Positions 52,758-61,925 are shown, numbered from the stretch's first letter. The stretch is 64,000 nt of DNA from Clavibacter sp. VKM Ac-2872 (GCF_015351105.1 NZ_JADKRR010000001.1:558001-622000), one strand, 5' to 3'. The notes: generated by a model not told the origin, from the sequence alone. Numbers and translations are program-made.

Positions 52758-53893
52758 TCGGCGGCGGCGCCGTCCGGACGCGACCGCCGCCACGTCGTGC
52801 ACCGACGGGTCGCGCACCACGGATCCGACCCGCCGCGTGTTCGTGAACAGCCCGGACGCGAGGCCGGGGTTCGCGAAGGCGTCCTGGAGGACGGTCAGCC
52901 CGATGCCGGCGACCGACGCGAAGAACCACGCGTTGAGCGGCTGGAGGGCGAGCAGCTGCCACGGCTCCCGGGCGGCCGCGGCGAGGCCGTAGTACAGGAT
53001 CCCGCAGGCCCAGCCCGTGCCGAGCAGGACGCGGGTCGACGTCCGCTCGTGCAGCCGACCCATGATGAGCAGCGCCGGGATCTCGACGAGCGCCGCGGCG
53101 CCCAGCACGACGCCCGCCCAGGCGATCGGCGCGTCCAGGTCGTCGGCGACGTAGAGGGCCAGCACGGTCACCGTCGCGCTGTTCGTGGCCTGCAGCAGGG
53201 TGAACGCCGTCACGATCCGCCACCGCGACCAGCCGCGCAGCTGCGCGATCAGCGACGGCCGGACCGCGGCCGGATCGCGCGCGGGCACGGGTCCGCGGCG
53301 GCGGAGGAGCAGCAGCGCGGTGACGACGTTGACGACGCTGATCCCGAGGAGGAGCAGGAGGGCCGAGGGCGTCCCGGCCGCACCGGTCACGAGCGTCGCG
53401 AGCGGCGGCCCGACCACCCAGGCGGACGACACGATCGCGCGCGTGCGGATGATCCGGGCGGGCGGCGCCCCCTCGTGGCGCAGCTGCGCGAACAGCAGCG
53501 TCGACCCCACGCCCGGCGGCCCGCCCAGCACGACGAGGGCGATCACGGCGACGGGGAGCGCGGTCGTCACCGCGAGGACGACCACCAGGCCGACCCGGTG
53601 ATCGCGCAGAGCACGAGGGGGCGGAGGTAGTCGCCGCGGCGATCCGCGAGGGTCGGGATCTCGAGCGACGCCACGAAGCCGCCCGCGTTGTAGACGCCCA
53701 GGACGACGCCCACCTGCGCGGGCGTCGCGCCGTACAGCGCGACGAGGAGCACGGCGAGGAGCGGATCGAGGACGGCGAACTGCAGCGCCCAGGACCACGC
53801 GGCCGTCGGCCACAGGAATCGCCCCGGGTCGCGGTCCGGCGGCAGCCGCGGATCCTCGTCGCCGTCCGAGCCGCTCCCGCCCGCCGTCGCCAT
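52758..53893 (-). pseudogene. decayed SET/sugar-efflux-type MFS transporter
   Basis: The first frame begins MATAGGSGSDGDEDPRLPPD and gives helices 1-3 with YGATPAQVGVVLGVYNAGG up to about 53600, then runs into a stop after WWSSSR. MFS sequence continues in another frame from DHRVGLVVVLAVTTALPV (about 53605 leftward) to FTNTRRVGSVV (about 52815), so a single-base change of frame occurs near 53590-53605. The C-terminal last two helices are missing where the CPBP gene begins. Frameshift plus truncation indicate a broken gene. A sequencing error could explain the shift but not the missing end. Confidence 0.75.
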
Positions 53894-53980
53894 GCCGCCA
53901 CTCAACCGGGTTCCGGGCGGCGACGCCAGTCCCGTCCCAGGGTCCCGCGCGGTCGAGCGGACGGCGGTGCGCGTCGGGAC

Positions 53981-54631
53981 CTAGGCCGTCGGCTCGCCCG
54001 TCGGCCCGGACGGGGCGTCGTCGCCCACGCCGCTCGCGGGTTCGCCCTCCCACGACTCGAGGGCCCAGTCGCGGCCCGATCCCTCGAGCACGACGACGCC
54101 GGTGTTCTCCAGCGCGTGGTCGGCGACGAAGGCCGCGTCGAGGCCGCGGGCCCGCATCCCCGCCCAGCAGCGGATGGCGGCGCCGTGGCTGACGAGCGCG
54201 ACCGTGCCGTGGCCCGCCCCCTCCGCTTCCGCGACGACGGCGTCGAACCGCGTCGCGAACCCCCGGCCGGTCTCCCCGCCCGCCAGGGGCAGGTCGTCCT
54301 CGCCGGCGACCCAGCGGATCATCGTCTCCAGGTACTCCCCGACCGCATCCCGGTCACCGCGCATCTCCAGCCCGCCCGCGCCGATCTCCCGGATCCCCGC
54401 GCGCTCGACGGGAGCGAGGCCGAGCGCCCGGGCGAGCGGCGCGGCCGTCTCGTGGGTGCGCAGCATGGTCGACACGTAGAGAGCGCCGATCGCCTCGCCC
54501 CGCAGGGTCTCGGGCAGGCGCGCCGCCTGCGCTCGCCCGAGCTCCGTGAGCCCGGGGCCGGGGATGCGGGTGTCCAGGACGCCCGCCACGTTGGATGAGG
54601 TCTGGCCGTGGCGGATGAGGATCAGGCGCAT
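53981..54631 (-). CDS. histidine phosphatase (phosphoglycerate-mutase-like)
   Basis: The 216-residue product has the RHGQT motif at residues 7-11 with the phosphorylated histidine, and the second histidine in VSHGAAIR. It belongs to the branch that dephosphorylates small metabolites or acts on sugar phosphates. TACCGT (54638-54643, reverse strand) is six bases before the ATG. It is divergent from the MoxR gene across 71 bases. Confidence 0.88.
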   Translation of the reverse strand: MRLILIRHGQTSSNVAGVLDTRIPGPGLTELGRAQAARLPETLRGEAIGALYVSTMLRTHETAAPLARALGLAPVERAGIREIGAGGLEMRGDRDAVGEYLETMIRWVAGEDDLPLAGGETGRGFATRFDAVVAEAEGAGHGTVALVSHGAAIRCWAGMRARGLDAAFVADHALENTGVVVLEGSGRDWALESWEGEPASGVGDDAPSGPTGEPTA

Positions 54632-54702
54632 GCCCCGACGGTAGCGCGGAGCCCATGTGCACTCGGCCCGGTTCGCGTGCGCCCGACACGGGAGGATGGC
54701 CC

Positions 54703-55782
54703 GTGCGCGCCCTCCACCCCATCACCCCCGCCCAGCTGCCGGACGTCCTGCTCCGCGTCGCGCTGGCACGTCCCGTCCACCTGTGGGGTGCGCCGGGGAT
54801 CGGGAAGTCGACCATGGTCGAGGCCTTCGCGCGGGACCTCGGCATGGACTGCGTCACGCTCATGGCGACGCAGCTCGCGCCCGAGGACGTCGCGGGTGTG
54901 CCGCAGCTGATCACCCGCGAGGACGGCGTGACGTTCTCCCGGTTCGCCCCTCCCGAGATGCTCGTGCGCAGCGAGCCCTTCGTGCTCTTCCTCGACGAGC
55001 TGAACGGGGCGCGGCCCGAGGTGCAGAAGTCGCTGTACTCGCTGGTCCTCACGGGCCGGGTCGGGGATCACCGCCTCCCGCCGGGCAGCGTCGTGATCGC
55101 GGCCGGGAACCGGGCGACCGACCAGGCGGCGATCAAGCCGATGCCGGCACCCCTCGTCAACCGGTTCGTGCACGTGCACCTGCGCTCGTCCGTGGACGAC
55201 TGGCTCGCCTGGGCCGTCGACGCGCAGATCCACCCGGCGGTGGTGGAGTACGTCACCCAGCGTCCCGACCACCTCCACGTCGAGCCGCCCAAGACCGAGG
55301 AGGCGTTCTCGACGCCCCGGTCGTGGCACGCGTTCGCCGACGCGCTCACCTCGTGGGGCGAGGATCCGGACCCGGACGTCGTCGCGATGCTCGCCGCGGG
55401 CTGCGTCTCGGCGTCGCACGCCGCCTCGTTCGCCGCCTGGTACAAGATGCGCGAGCGGGCGTACGACCTCGACGCGATCATCCGCGGCGACCTGCGCTGG
55501 CCGGCCGAGGTCGCCGACCGCGACCTCCTGCACTTCCACGCCCTCTCGTTCCGCGCCCGGCTCGCGAAGGAGCTCCCCGCCGACATGCGCCACGCGTCGC
55601 CGGCCGGTCGGCAGTTCGCGATCCGCGCCAAGGGCCTGCTGATCGAGCTGGCCGACCTCTCGCTCGAGATCGCGCAGATCGTGGTCGCGCCGGACGACTC
55701 GGGCGCGCCGATCCTCCCCGCCTGGTTCCTCGTCGAGCTCGTGCGGGACGTGCCCCGGCTCGCGGAGAAGCGCTCGGCGTGA
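54703..55782 (+). CDS. MoxR-type AAA+ ATPase
   Basis: The 359-residue product has Walker A GAPGIGKST at about residues 26-34, Walker B VLFLDELNG, and sensor 1 VIAAGNRATD, as in MoxR chaperone ATPases. MoxR proteins remodel or assemble partner proteins carrying VWA domains. GGAGGATG lies just before the GTG start. The VWA gene's GTG overlaps its stop by four bases, so the two products are made together. Confidence 0.88.
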   Translation: MRALHPITPAQLPDVLLRVALARPVHLWGAPGIGKSTMVEAFARDLGMDCVTLMATQLAPEDVAGVPQLITREDGVTFSRFAPPEMLVRSEPFVLFLDELNGARPEVQKSLYSLVLTGRVGDHRLPPGSVVIAAGNRATDQAAIKPMPAPLVNRFVHVHLRSSVDDWLAWAVDAQIHPAVVEYVTQRPDHLHVEPPKTEEAFSTPRSWHAFADALTSWGEDPDPDVVAMLAAGCVSASHAASFAAWYKMRERAYDLDAIIRGDLRWPAEVADRDLLHFHALSFRARLAKELPADMRHASPAGRQFAIRAKGLLIELADLSLEIAQIVVAPDDSGAPILPAWFLVELVRDVPRLAEKRSA

Positions 55783-57569
55783 CGCCCCGGAGGAACGCGA
55801 CGGGACCCAAGGACCCGGGGCTCGCGGCGGTGATGCTCGGCTGGAGCAGCGTCCGCCGGCACCCGATGTTCTCCCACATCGCCAAGGAGCTGGGCGTGCG
55901 ACGGTTCGCCGGGCTGCGCCCGGACGACGGGTGGGCGCAGGTGGACTCCGAGACGTGCGACATCGTCGTCGACCCCGACCGGCGGGCCAGCCCGGAGGAG
56001 TGGTCGTGGGTGTTCGCGCACCTGGTGCTGCACCTGGGGTTCGGCCACCTCGAGCCGCGTCCGCCGGCATCCTCCCGGGCCGAGGCCACGGCGGCCGACG
56101 TGGAGGTGGGCCGCTTCCTCTCCTCGCTCAAGTTCGGGCGGACCCCGTTCGCGCTGCCCGCCGTGTGGCCTGTCGGCGCGCCCGAGCGCCTCGCCGCGGA
56201 ATGGCGGCTGTCCGGCGTCCCGGCCGGGTTCGAGACCTGCGGCACGGCGGGCGCGGCGCCCTGCGTCACGAAGGGCCGGCGCTCGTACGGCGGCCCGCCC
56301 GACTGGCCGCAGCTCTTCGCCTACGGGCTGACCGACGCGGTGTCGGCCGCCATGGACGTGGCCGGCGGCGCGCGGCGCTCCCTCGACGACCCCTCGGCGC
56401 CGCTGCAGCCGTGGGAGCGGGCGCGTCGGTGGTTCCTGTCGGCGTACCCGCTCCTCGGGGCCACCACGTCGACCCTCACCCTGGTCGCCGACGCCGAGCT
56501 GGCGCGCGGGTGGGACATCCCCGTCGCGGCGGTGGATCCGGTCGCCGGCGAGCTGTACGTGAACCCGCTCGCCGTGCACTCGGAGCAGGAGTGGCGCTTC
56601 ATCCTGGCCCACGAGACGCTTCATGCCGCCCTGTCCCACCACACCCGCATCGGCGGACGCGACCCGTACCTCTTCAACATCGCGACGGACTTCGTCATCA
56701 ACGGCTGGCTGCTCGAGATGGCCGTGGGGCAGATGCCCGCCGGCCTCCTCCACGACCCGCGGTTCGCCGGGCGGTCGAGCGAGGAGGTCTACGACGCGAT
56801 CGCCACGGACGCGCGCCGGTACCGCAAGCTGGCCACCCTGCGCGGCCGCGCCCAGCCGGACGTCCTCGACGCCGGCGGCCGGATGCCGAGCGCGGGCGCG
56901 TCGGTCGACCTCGACGAGCTGCTCCGGCGCTCGCTGGGGACGGGCCTCGATCTGCACGTGGCCGAGGGCCGCGGCCATCTCCCGTCGGCGCTGGTGGCGG
57001 AGATCCGCGCGCTCGCGCAGCCGCCCCTGCGCTGGGACGTCGAGCTCGCCCGCTGGTTCGAGGAGCTGTTCCCGGCCCTGGATCCGGTGCAGACGTACTC
57101 CCGTCCCTCCCGGCGGCAGGCCGCGACGCCCGACATCCCGCGACCCGGCTGGCTCACGCCCGACGTGCCGACCGTGCAGCGGACGTTCGGCGTCGTCCTC
57201 GACACCTCGGGATCCATGGACGCGCGCCTCCTCGGGAAGGCCCTCGGCGCCATCGCGTCGTACGCCCGTGCCCACGACGTGCCCGCCGCGCGAGTCGTGT
57301 TCTGCGACGCCGCGGCCTACGACGCCGGGTACCTCGACGTCGACGACATCGCCGGCCGCGTGCGCGTGCGGGGTCGCGGCGGCACGGTGCTGCAGCCGGC
57401 CGTGCACCTGCTCGAGCGCGCCGAGGACTTCCCCGACGACGGCCCGATCCTCGTCATCACGGACGGCGCGATCGACGTCCTCCGGATCCGCCGCCCCCAC
57501 GCGTTCCTGCTCCCGGAGGGAGCGAGCCTCCCGTTCCGCCCGAAGGGACCCGTCTTCCGGTTCTCCTGA
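55779..57569 (+). CDS. metallopeptidase-like/VWA protein, MoxR partner (DUF2201-type)
   Basis: The 596-residue protein has three parts. Residues about 25-95 hold a first metallopeptidase-like unit with HLVLHLGFGH at 81-90. Residues about 215-315 hold an intact zincin-like unit with HETLHAALSH at 278-287 and NIATDF near 300-305. A C-terminal VWA domain has the MIDAS motif DTSGSM at 475-480 and later TDGAID. The combination matches the putative-metallopeptidase plus VWA-like family. The repeated unit with the glutamate lost in copy one is unusual. The GTG start overlaps the MoxR gene stop. Confidence 0.82.
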   Translation: MTPRRNATGPKDPGLAAVMLGWSSVRRHPMFSHIAKELGVRRFAGLRPDDGWAQVDSETCDIVVDPDRRASPEEWSWVFAHLVLHLGFGHLEPRPPASSRAEATAADVEVGRFLSSLKFGRTPFALPAVWPVGAPERLAAEWRLSGVPAGFETCGTAGAAPCVTKGRRSYGGPPDWPQLFAYGLTDAVSAAMDVAGGARRSLDDPSAPLQPWERARRWFLSAYPLLGATTSTLTLVADAELARGWDIPVAAVDPVAGELYVNPLAVHSEQEWRFILAHETLHAALSHHTRIGGRDPYLFNIATDFVINGWLLEMAVGQMPAGLLHDPRFAGRSSEEVYDAIATDARRYRKLATLRGRAQPDVLDAGGRMPSAGASVDLDELLRRSLGTGLDLHVAEGRGHLPSALVAEIRALAQPPLRWDVELARWFEELFPALDPVQTYSRPSRRQAATPDIPRPGWLTPDVPTVQRTFGVVLDTSGSMDARLLGKALGAIASYARAHDVPAARVVFCDAAAYDAGYLDVDDIAGRVRVRGRGGTVLQPAVHLLERAEDFPDDGPILVITDGAIDVLRIRRPHAFLLPEGASLPFRPKGPVFRFS

Positions 57570-57575
57570 GCGCGC

Positions 57576-57911
57576 CTAGGTCGACGCGGGATCTCCGGCC
57601 AGCTCCGGCAGGAGCTCGAGCGCGGCCGGGTGCAGCCGCGGCCGCCGCGGCTCGGGGAGCAGCGCGACGACGGGCCCGTAGGTCATGAGGAAGGCCTGGA
57701 AGTTCAGGATGCCGAACAGCGCGAGGTCGTGGTCGTCGAGCGGCTCACCGCGATGCAGGCGGATCAGGGCGTCGCGGGCGCCCAGCGATCCCACGAGGAG
57801 GCCCAGGTTGATCGCCCCGTCCTCGTCGCCAGCGGCCCACGGGCGCAACGGATGCTCCCACGGGCCCGGGTTGACGATCATCCGTCCGGTGCCTCCTCCG
57901 TCGTGCGTCAT
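57576..57911 (-). CDS. 111-residue hypothetical protein, coupled to a microprotein gene
   Basis: The product begins MTHDGGGTGRMIVNPGPWEH and has a helical middle (DGAINLGLLVGSLGARDALI) and a hydrophobic stretch FGILNFQAFLMTYGPVVALL that could be one membrane-associated helix. No family is recognised. Its ATG overlaps the stop of the 46-residue gene upstream by four bases (ATGA), which supports both as real. It converges with the VWA gene. Confidence 0.6.
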   Translation of the reverse strand: MTHDGGGTGRMIVNPGPWEHPLRPWAAGDEDGAINLGLLVGSLGARDALIRLHRGEPLDDHDLALFGILNFQAFLMTYGPVVALLPEPRRPRLHPAALELLPELAGDPAST

Positions 57912-58048
57912 GCGGGCGTCCCCGGATCCTCGCTCGCCCTCGTGGCGGCCTCCATCGCCCGGAGCCTCTTCAGCTCCGCCGACGGCCAGAAGGCGATCCA
58001 GGCGATGGACGCGATCGCCGCGCCCATGATCATCGAGGAGATGTCCAT
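57908..58048 (-). CDS. 46-residue single-helix membrane microprotein
   Basis: This short frame reads MDISSMIMGAAIASIAWIAF then a charged tail ending EDPGTPA. One membrane helix (about residues 4-22) and a basic/acidic cytoplasmic tail are visible. Its stop codon overlaps the start of the 111-residue gene (ATGA) on the same strand, and codon use matches the genome's GC bias. It is too short for most gene callers. Function unknown; a helper of the downstream protein is possible. Confidence 0.5.
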   Translation of the reverse strand: MDISSMIMGAAIASIAWIAFWPSAELKRLRAMEAATRASEDPGTPA

Positions 58049-58150
58049 GCGATCGACGCTACCGACCCCGCGCACGCGGGCGCGTCCGTCGCGTGGCGGA
58101 CGGACCCGCGGCGGACCCGCCGACCCCGATCACGTCGCGGGAGGCCGCGC

Positions 58151-58984
58151 TCACGCGCCGGTCGAGCCGCCCGACGCCCCCGCCGCCCGCAGGAGGTGGC
58201 CGTGCAGGAAGTCCGCGGTGCGCTCGAGGGCGTCGGTGCGGATGCTCATCTCGGCGAAGTCGTGGTGGCCGCCCGCCACCAGCATGAGCTCGTGCGGCAC
58301 GCCCTGCTCCGCCAGGGTCGCGGCCAGGGAGAGGCTCTGCTCCACCGGCACGACCCGGTCGTCCGTGCCGTGCAGGAGGAACGTCGGCGGCGACCCGGGG
58401 GTGATGTGGTCGGACGGCCGGAACCACCGCCCGCCCTCCTCGTCGGGTGCCCCGAGCGCTGCTCGGAGCGGCGAGCCCGACTCGCGGAAGCCGGCGGAGA
58501 TCAGCGGGTCGTGCATGCCGTACCAGCTGGCCACGGCGCAGATCCCCTCGGATTCGGCGGCGCCGACGATGGTGGCGATGGTCGCACCTGCCGAGTTCCC
58601 CCACAGCGCGACGGCCGCGGGATCGAGGTTGAGCTCGGACGCGTGCGCGCGGAGGTAGCGGATGGCCTCGCGGACGTCGTCGAGCGGCGCGGGGAAGCGC
58701 GCCTCGTTGCTCGTCCGGTAGTCGACGCTCGCGACCGCGACGCCGCGCTCCGCGAGCCGCACCAGGGCGGGGAGGTAGCGGACGCGGTGGACGTTGCGGA
58801 AGCCGCCGCCCTTGATGAACACCACCAGCGGCGTGGGGGACGCGGACACCGGCTTCAGGAGGTCGAAGTGCAGCTTCCGTCCGCCGGGGAGGAGGTGCCC
58901 GTCCTGGAACTGGGCGTAGACGAGGTCCGGGTAGTGCTCGACGAAGGAGCGTGTCGGCTCGGTGAGGCGCACGGTGTGGGTCAT
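58151..58984 (-). CDS. alpha/beta hydrolase, HSL-like esterase
   Basis: The 277-residue product has the nucleophile elbow GNSAG, an oxyanion-hole motif KGGGF in place of the usual HGGGF, and the acid/histidine end HGTDDRVVP and GGHHDF. It is a carboxylesterase of the hormone-sensitive-lipase type with unknown substrate. GGGAGA just before the ATG is the ribosome site. No partner gene is evident. Confidence 0.88.
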   Translation of the reverse strand: MTHTVRLTEPTRSFVEHYPDLVYAQFQDGHLLPGGRKLHFDLLKPVSASPTPLVVFIKGGGFRNVHRVRYLPALVRLAERGVAVASVDYRTSNEARFPAPLDDVREAIRYLRAHASELNLDPAAVALWGNSAGATIATIVGAAESEGICAVASWYGMHDPLISAGFRESGSPLRAALGAPDEEGGRWFRPSDHITPGSPPTFLLHGTDDRVVPVEQSLSLAATLAEQGVPHELMLVAGGHHDFAEMSIRTDALERTADFLHGHLLRAAGASGGSTGA

Positions 58985-59124
58985 GGTCTCCCGCCCTTCG
59001 GGGTCGGCCGCCGTGGGCGCCGGCGGGACGCCCCGGGTGAGGGGGACTCACGGGAGCATCCTGCATCCCCCGCCCTGGGAGGCGGTCGGGCGCGTGGCGG
59101 GACCGCGACCGCTATGGTGCGGGG

Positions 59125-60003
59125 ATGCCCGCGAACGCGACCCGTCCCCGCCTCCTCTTCGTCAGCGACCTGGGCTACCGGGCGAAGGGCCGCCGGTACT
59201 GCGACGAGGACATCGCCCTGTCCGCCCGCCTCGGCGCGGACTTCGACGTCGCGATCTGCCACCCGTCGGCGGCGGTGGGCCTCATGGACCGGTTCGACGT
59301 CGTCGTGGTCCGCAACAGCGGGCCGGTGATCCACGACATGGCCGGATACGAGGCGTTCCGGACGGCGGCGCGGGAGAGCGGCGTCCCGGTCTTCACCGAC
59401 CTCCGCGGCAAGGCCGACCAGGTCGGCAAGCAGTACCTGCTCGACCTCTTCGCCGCGGGATATCCGGTGATCCCCACCGTCGACGACCTCGTGCACCTCG
59501 ACCGGCTCCCCGCGGTGGACGCCTTCGTGGTGAAGCCGCGGTTCGGCGCCGACTCCCTGGGCCTCGAGTTCGTCACGCGCGACGACCTCGCGACCGTCGA
59601 CCTCGGGGGCCGGCTCCTGCAGCCCCGCATCGACTTCGCGCACGAGATCTCGTTCTGCTTCGTCGACCGAACGCCGCAGTACGCGCTGTACGCCCCGGAT
59701 CCGGCCGCCAGGTGGCGGCTCGAGCCCTACGCGGCCACCCCGGCCGACTGGGACTTCGCGCAGCGGTTCGTCGACTGGAACGACGTCGAGCACGGCATCC
59801 AGCGGGTCGACGCGTGCCGCACCCGGGAGGGGGAGCTGCTGCTCGTGGAGCTGGAGGACCTCAACCCGTACCTCTCGCTCGACCTCGTCGACGAGGCCGC
59901 GCGGGACGCGTTCGTCCACAGCATGACGCGGTCGCTGCACGCCCTGCTGCGGGTGTCTGCGCAGCCCGCGCCCGGCCGCGGAGACGCCCCGCGGATCGAC
60001 TGA
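59125..60003 (+). CDS. ATP-grasp-fold protein (RimK/glutathione-synthetase-like), substrate unknown
   Basis: The 292-residue product has an N-terminal Rossmann-like part (LLFVSDLGYRAKGRRY, ICHPSAAVGLMDRFDVVVVR) and ATP-grasp features: VGKQYLL, VVKPRFGADSLG with the ATP lysine, and the metal-ligand block VELEDLNPYLSL. It would join a carboxylate to an amine or thiol using ATP. TATGGT (59113-59118) is six bases before the ATG. No biosynthetic partner is adjacent. Confidence 0.75.
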   Translation: MPANATRPRLLFVSDLGYRAKGRRYCDEDIALSARLGADFDVAICHPSAAVGLMDRFDVVVVRNSGPVIHDMAGYEAFRTAARESGVPVFTDLRGKADQVGKQYLLDLFAAGYPVIPTVDDLVHLDRLPAVDAFVVKPRFGADSLGLEFVTRDDLATVDLGGRLLQPRIDFAHEISFCFVDRTPQYALYAPDPAARWRLEPYAATPADWDFAQRFVDWNDVEHGIQRVDACRTREGELLLVELEDLNPYLSLDLVDEAARDAFVHSMTRSLHALLRVSAQPAPGRGDAPRID

Positions 60004-60311
60004 TCCGCCGGGTCCCTCGTCTGCGCGGGAGGGCGGAGCGCACACCCCCGCCGCCCGAGGCTTCCCTGCGTGTTCGCGAACGAAGGCTTCCGGACCCGCT
60101 TCTCGCGATCCCCGAGGAGCGCGACGAGCGGGAAGCCGGCGAACGGCGCCACTTCTCCCCAGCGGCCATGCTCGAGCCGTCCACCATGGACGAGCCCACC
60201 GAGATCATCGACGAGGCGGTGGCGCTCCTCGAAATTCCTCAGATATACCACCGATCCGCGCGGTGGTGAGAGAATCCATCACTCCGCGGGACGTGACCGA
60301 CACTGCGTAGC
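60004..60311. other. 308-base gene-free region containing a composition junction
   Basis: No complete gene is supported here. From 60186 a short frame (MDEPTEIIDEAVALLE) has host-like codons up to about 60228 and then changes abruptly to A/T-richer sequence (GAAATTCCTCAGATATACC), stopping at 60269. Seven-base inverted repeats (60247-60253 and 60261-60267) with a seven-base spacer could be an operator for the downstream MFS gene. GACACT at 60299-60304 is a weak -10 seven bases before its ATG. Confidence 0.5.
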
Positions 60312-61925
60312 ATGAGCGTGGTGAAGCCAGATCCGACATCCGCGACGCAATCAAAGCGCCTCGTGCCCACGGCGTTGTTGTTCTCCGCCGGAATCATGGG
60401 TGGGCTGGAAGATCTCATCGACTTCTTGCTCCCGCTCTGGGCGGGTATAGCGCTCGAGCTCTCCCCATCCGTTATCGGCATCATTCTGGCTGTGGAACTG
60501 GCCGTCGCATTCGCATTGCGTCCGGTGGCGGGCCGCGCAGTCGACCGCGGTGCTGGACCCCTGCTCGCCGCGGGCGGGGCGACCCTCTACGCGGGCGGCA
60601 TCATGTTGATGACATTCGCGCACGGACTCGATGCCTTCCTGTTTTCCGCCATCTTGCTCGGAGCCGGATCCGCTTTCTTCTGGGTACCGCTGCGAGCGCA
60701 CGTCGCGACGCAGAGAGAAGCTCACTCGAGCTTCTCGGCACTCACGTCAGCGGAGGGGACCGGTGTCTGGGTGGCCTATGTCCTCGCGCTGTCCCTGCTG
60801 CCGGTGCTCGATTACCGAGGAGTGCTCGCGCTGGGGGCAGCAGCGGCCGCAGTCGCTGCCCTGTCCATTCTGAGAGCATCTGGCAGGCGCAGGATCAGGA
60901 GCGATTCGTCGACACCCCGGGTGCACGCGTCTGGCGACGCTGGTCCTGACAGCGGTCTCGCTGCGCAGCGCCGGCGCCTCTCCGCCGTGGTGGTGCTCGT
61001 GTCGTTCGTCGAAGCGGCGGCGTCGATCTATCTGCTGCTGAGGCTCCAGAACGCTTTCGGGCTGGACATCATGCAGATCGTCTGGGTCTACGTGCCCGGC
61101 CTGATCGCCTATTCGATAGCGCCATTCACCGGACAGAGCGTGATTCGCGTGCTCGGGGAACGGACCGTGGTCGTCGTCGCTCTGCTGCTATCCGCAGGCG
61201 GAATCCTGCTCCTGACTCTCGACGCTCGTGAGATCGCGCTCGCAGCGGGCTGGGCGATGATGTGCTGGTCATGGGGCTGGCTCAACCCCGTCCAGCAGGC
61301 GACGGCCGTGAGAATCTATCCCGGCACGGTCGGACGTGCCGTGGGGCGCTACGAGAGCTGGACATTGATAGGCGGCGCGGCTGGGGCGGTCTGCGGCGGG
61401 TTCGCCTTGGACTCGAATTCCCCTGGGTGGGTCGCTGGGGCTGCGGTCACGATCTGCCTGGTGTGCGTCGCGGTCGTTCCCGGCCTCTATTACCGTCGGG
61501 TCGGTTCGAAGCACGCGCCGGAGTCGCCGGGCGGCTCGCGAGGAACGGCGGAGGAGAAGATCATGCTCTCCGATCAGCTCGATCGTGACGGCCATCAGGT
61601 GACGGCCCCCGACGATGACCCGTCACCCGTCGCCTCACAGGTGTCCACGAAGGACGAGCGGAGGTCCCCGGCCTCCGTCGCGCTCATCCACGCCACCATC
61701 TACGGGTTGGTGCAGATCCCGCTGATCGCAGCTGATCTGTCCTGGTATCGCGACATGTTCACTGCCGGCAGATTCGTCTGGGGACGAGAATCCCATGCCG
61801 ACCTGTTGTCCAACGCCCTCTACACGGGGAACATGGTCTGGGGTGCCTTCGTGTTGTGGGATCTGGCATGGGCGGTGGTCCGCCGCGTCGCGATGGCGCG
61901 GGATGGTCGACGGGGGCCGCTGTGA
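60312..61925 (+). CDS. MFS transporter with extra C-terminal membrane domain, likely acquired
   Basis: The 537-residue product has twelve hydrophobic segments to about residue 400, with GRAVDRGAGPLLAAGG as the loop 2-3 motif. It then has a hydrophilic acidic linker and about 100 further residues containing two more hydrophobic stretches (ALIHATIYGLVQIPLIAADL and ALYTGNMVWGAFVLWDLAWA). Codon use differs from the neighbours: ATA isoleucine occurs three times, TTG and A/T-ending codons are common, and GGATCC is nearly absent. This suggests horizontal transfer. Transported compound unknown; no regulator is adjacent. Confidence 0.82.
   Translation: MSVVKPDPTSATQSKRLVPTALLFSAGIMGGLEDLIDFLLPLWAGIALELSPSVIGIILAVELAVAFALRPVAGRAVDRGAGPLLAAGGATLYAGGIMLMTFAHGLDAFLFSAILLGAGSAFFWVPLRAHVATQREAHSSFSALTSAEGTGVWVAYVLALSLLPVLDYRGVLALGAAAAAVAALSILRASGRRRIRSDSSTPRVHASGDAGPDSGLAAQRRRLSAVVVLVSFVEAAASIYLLLRLQNAFGLDIMQIVWVYVPGLIAYSIAPFTGQSVIRVLGERTVVVVALLLSAGGILLLTLDAREIALAAGWAMMCWSWGWLNPVQQATAVRIYPGTVGRAVGRYESWTLIGGAAGAVCGGFALDSNSPGWVAGAAVTICLVCVAVVPGLYYRRVGSKHAPESPGGSRGTAEEKIMLSDQLDRDGHQVTAPDDDPSPVASQVSTKDERRSPASVALIHATIYGLVQIPLIAADLSWYRDMFTAGRFVWGRESHADLLSNALYTGNMVWGAFVLWDLAWAVVRRVAMARDGRRGPL

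Noticed and set aside
60070-60315. 81-codon frame in the gap before the acquired MFS gene
   Set aside because: Arg/Ser/Pro-rich translation crossing the composition junction and overlapping the MFS start, without ribosome site or leaderless signal.
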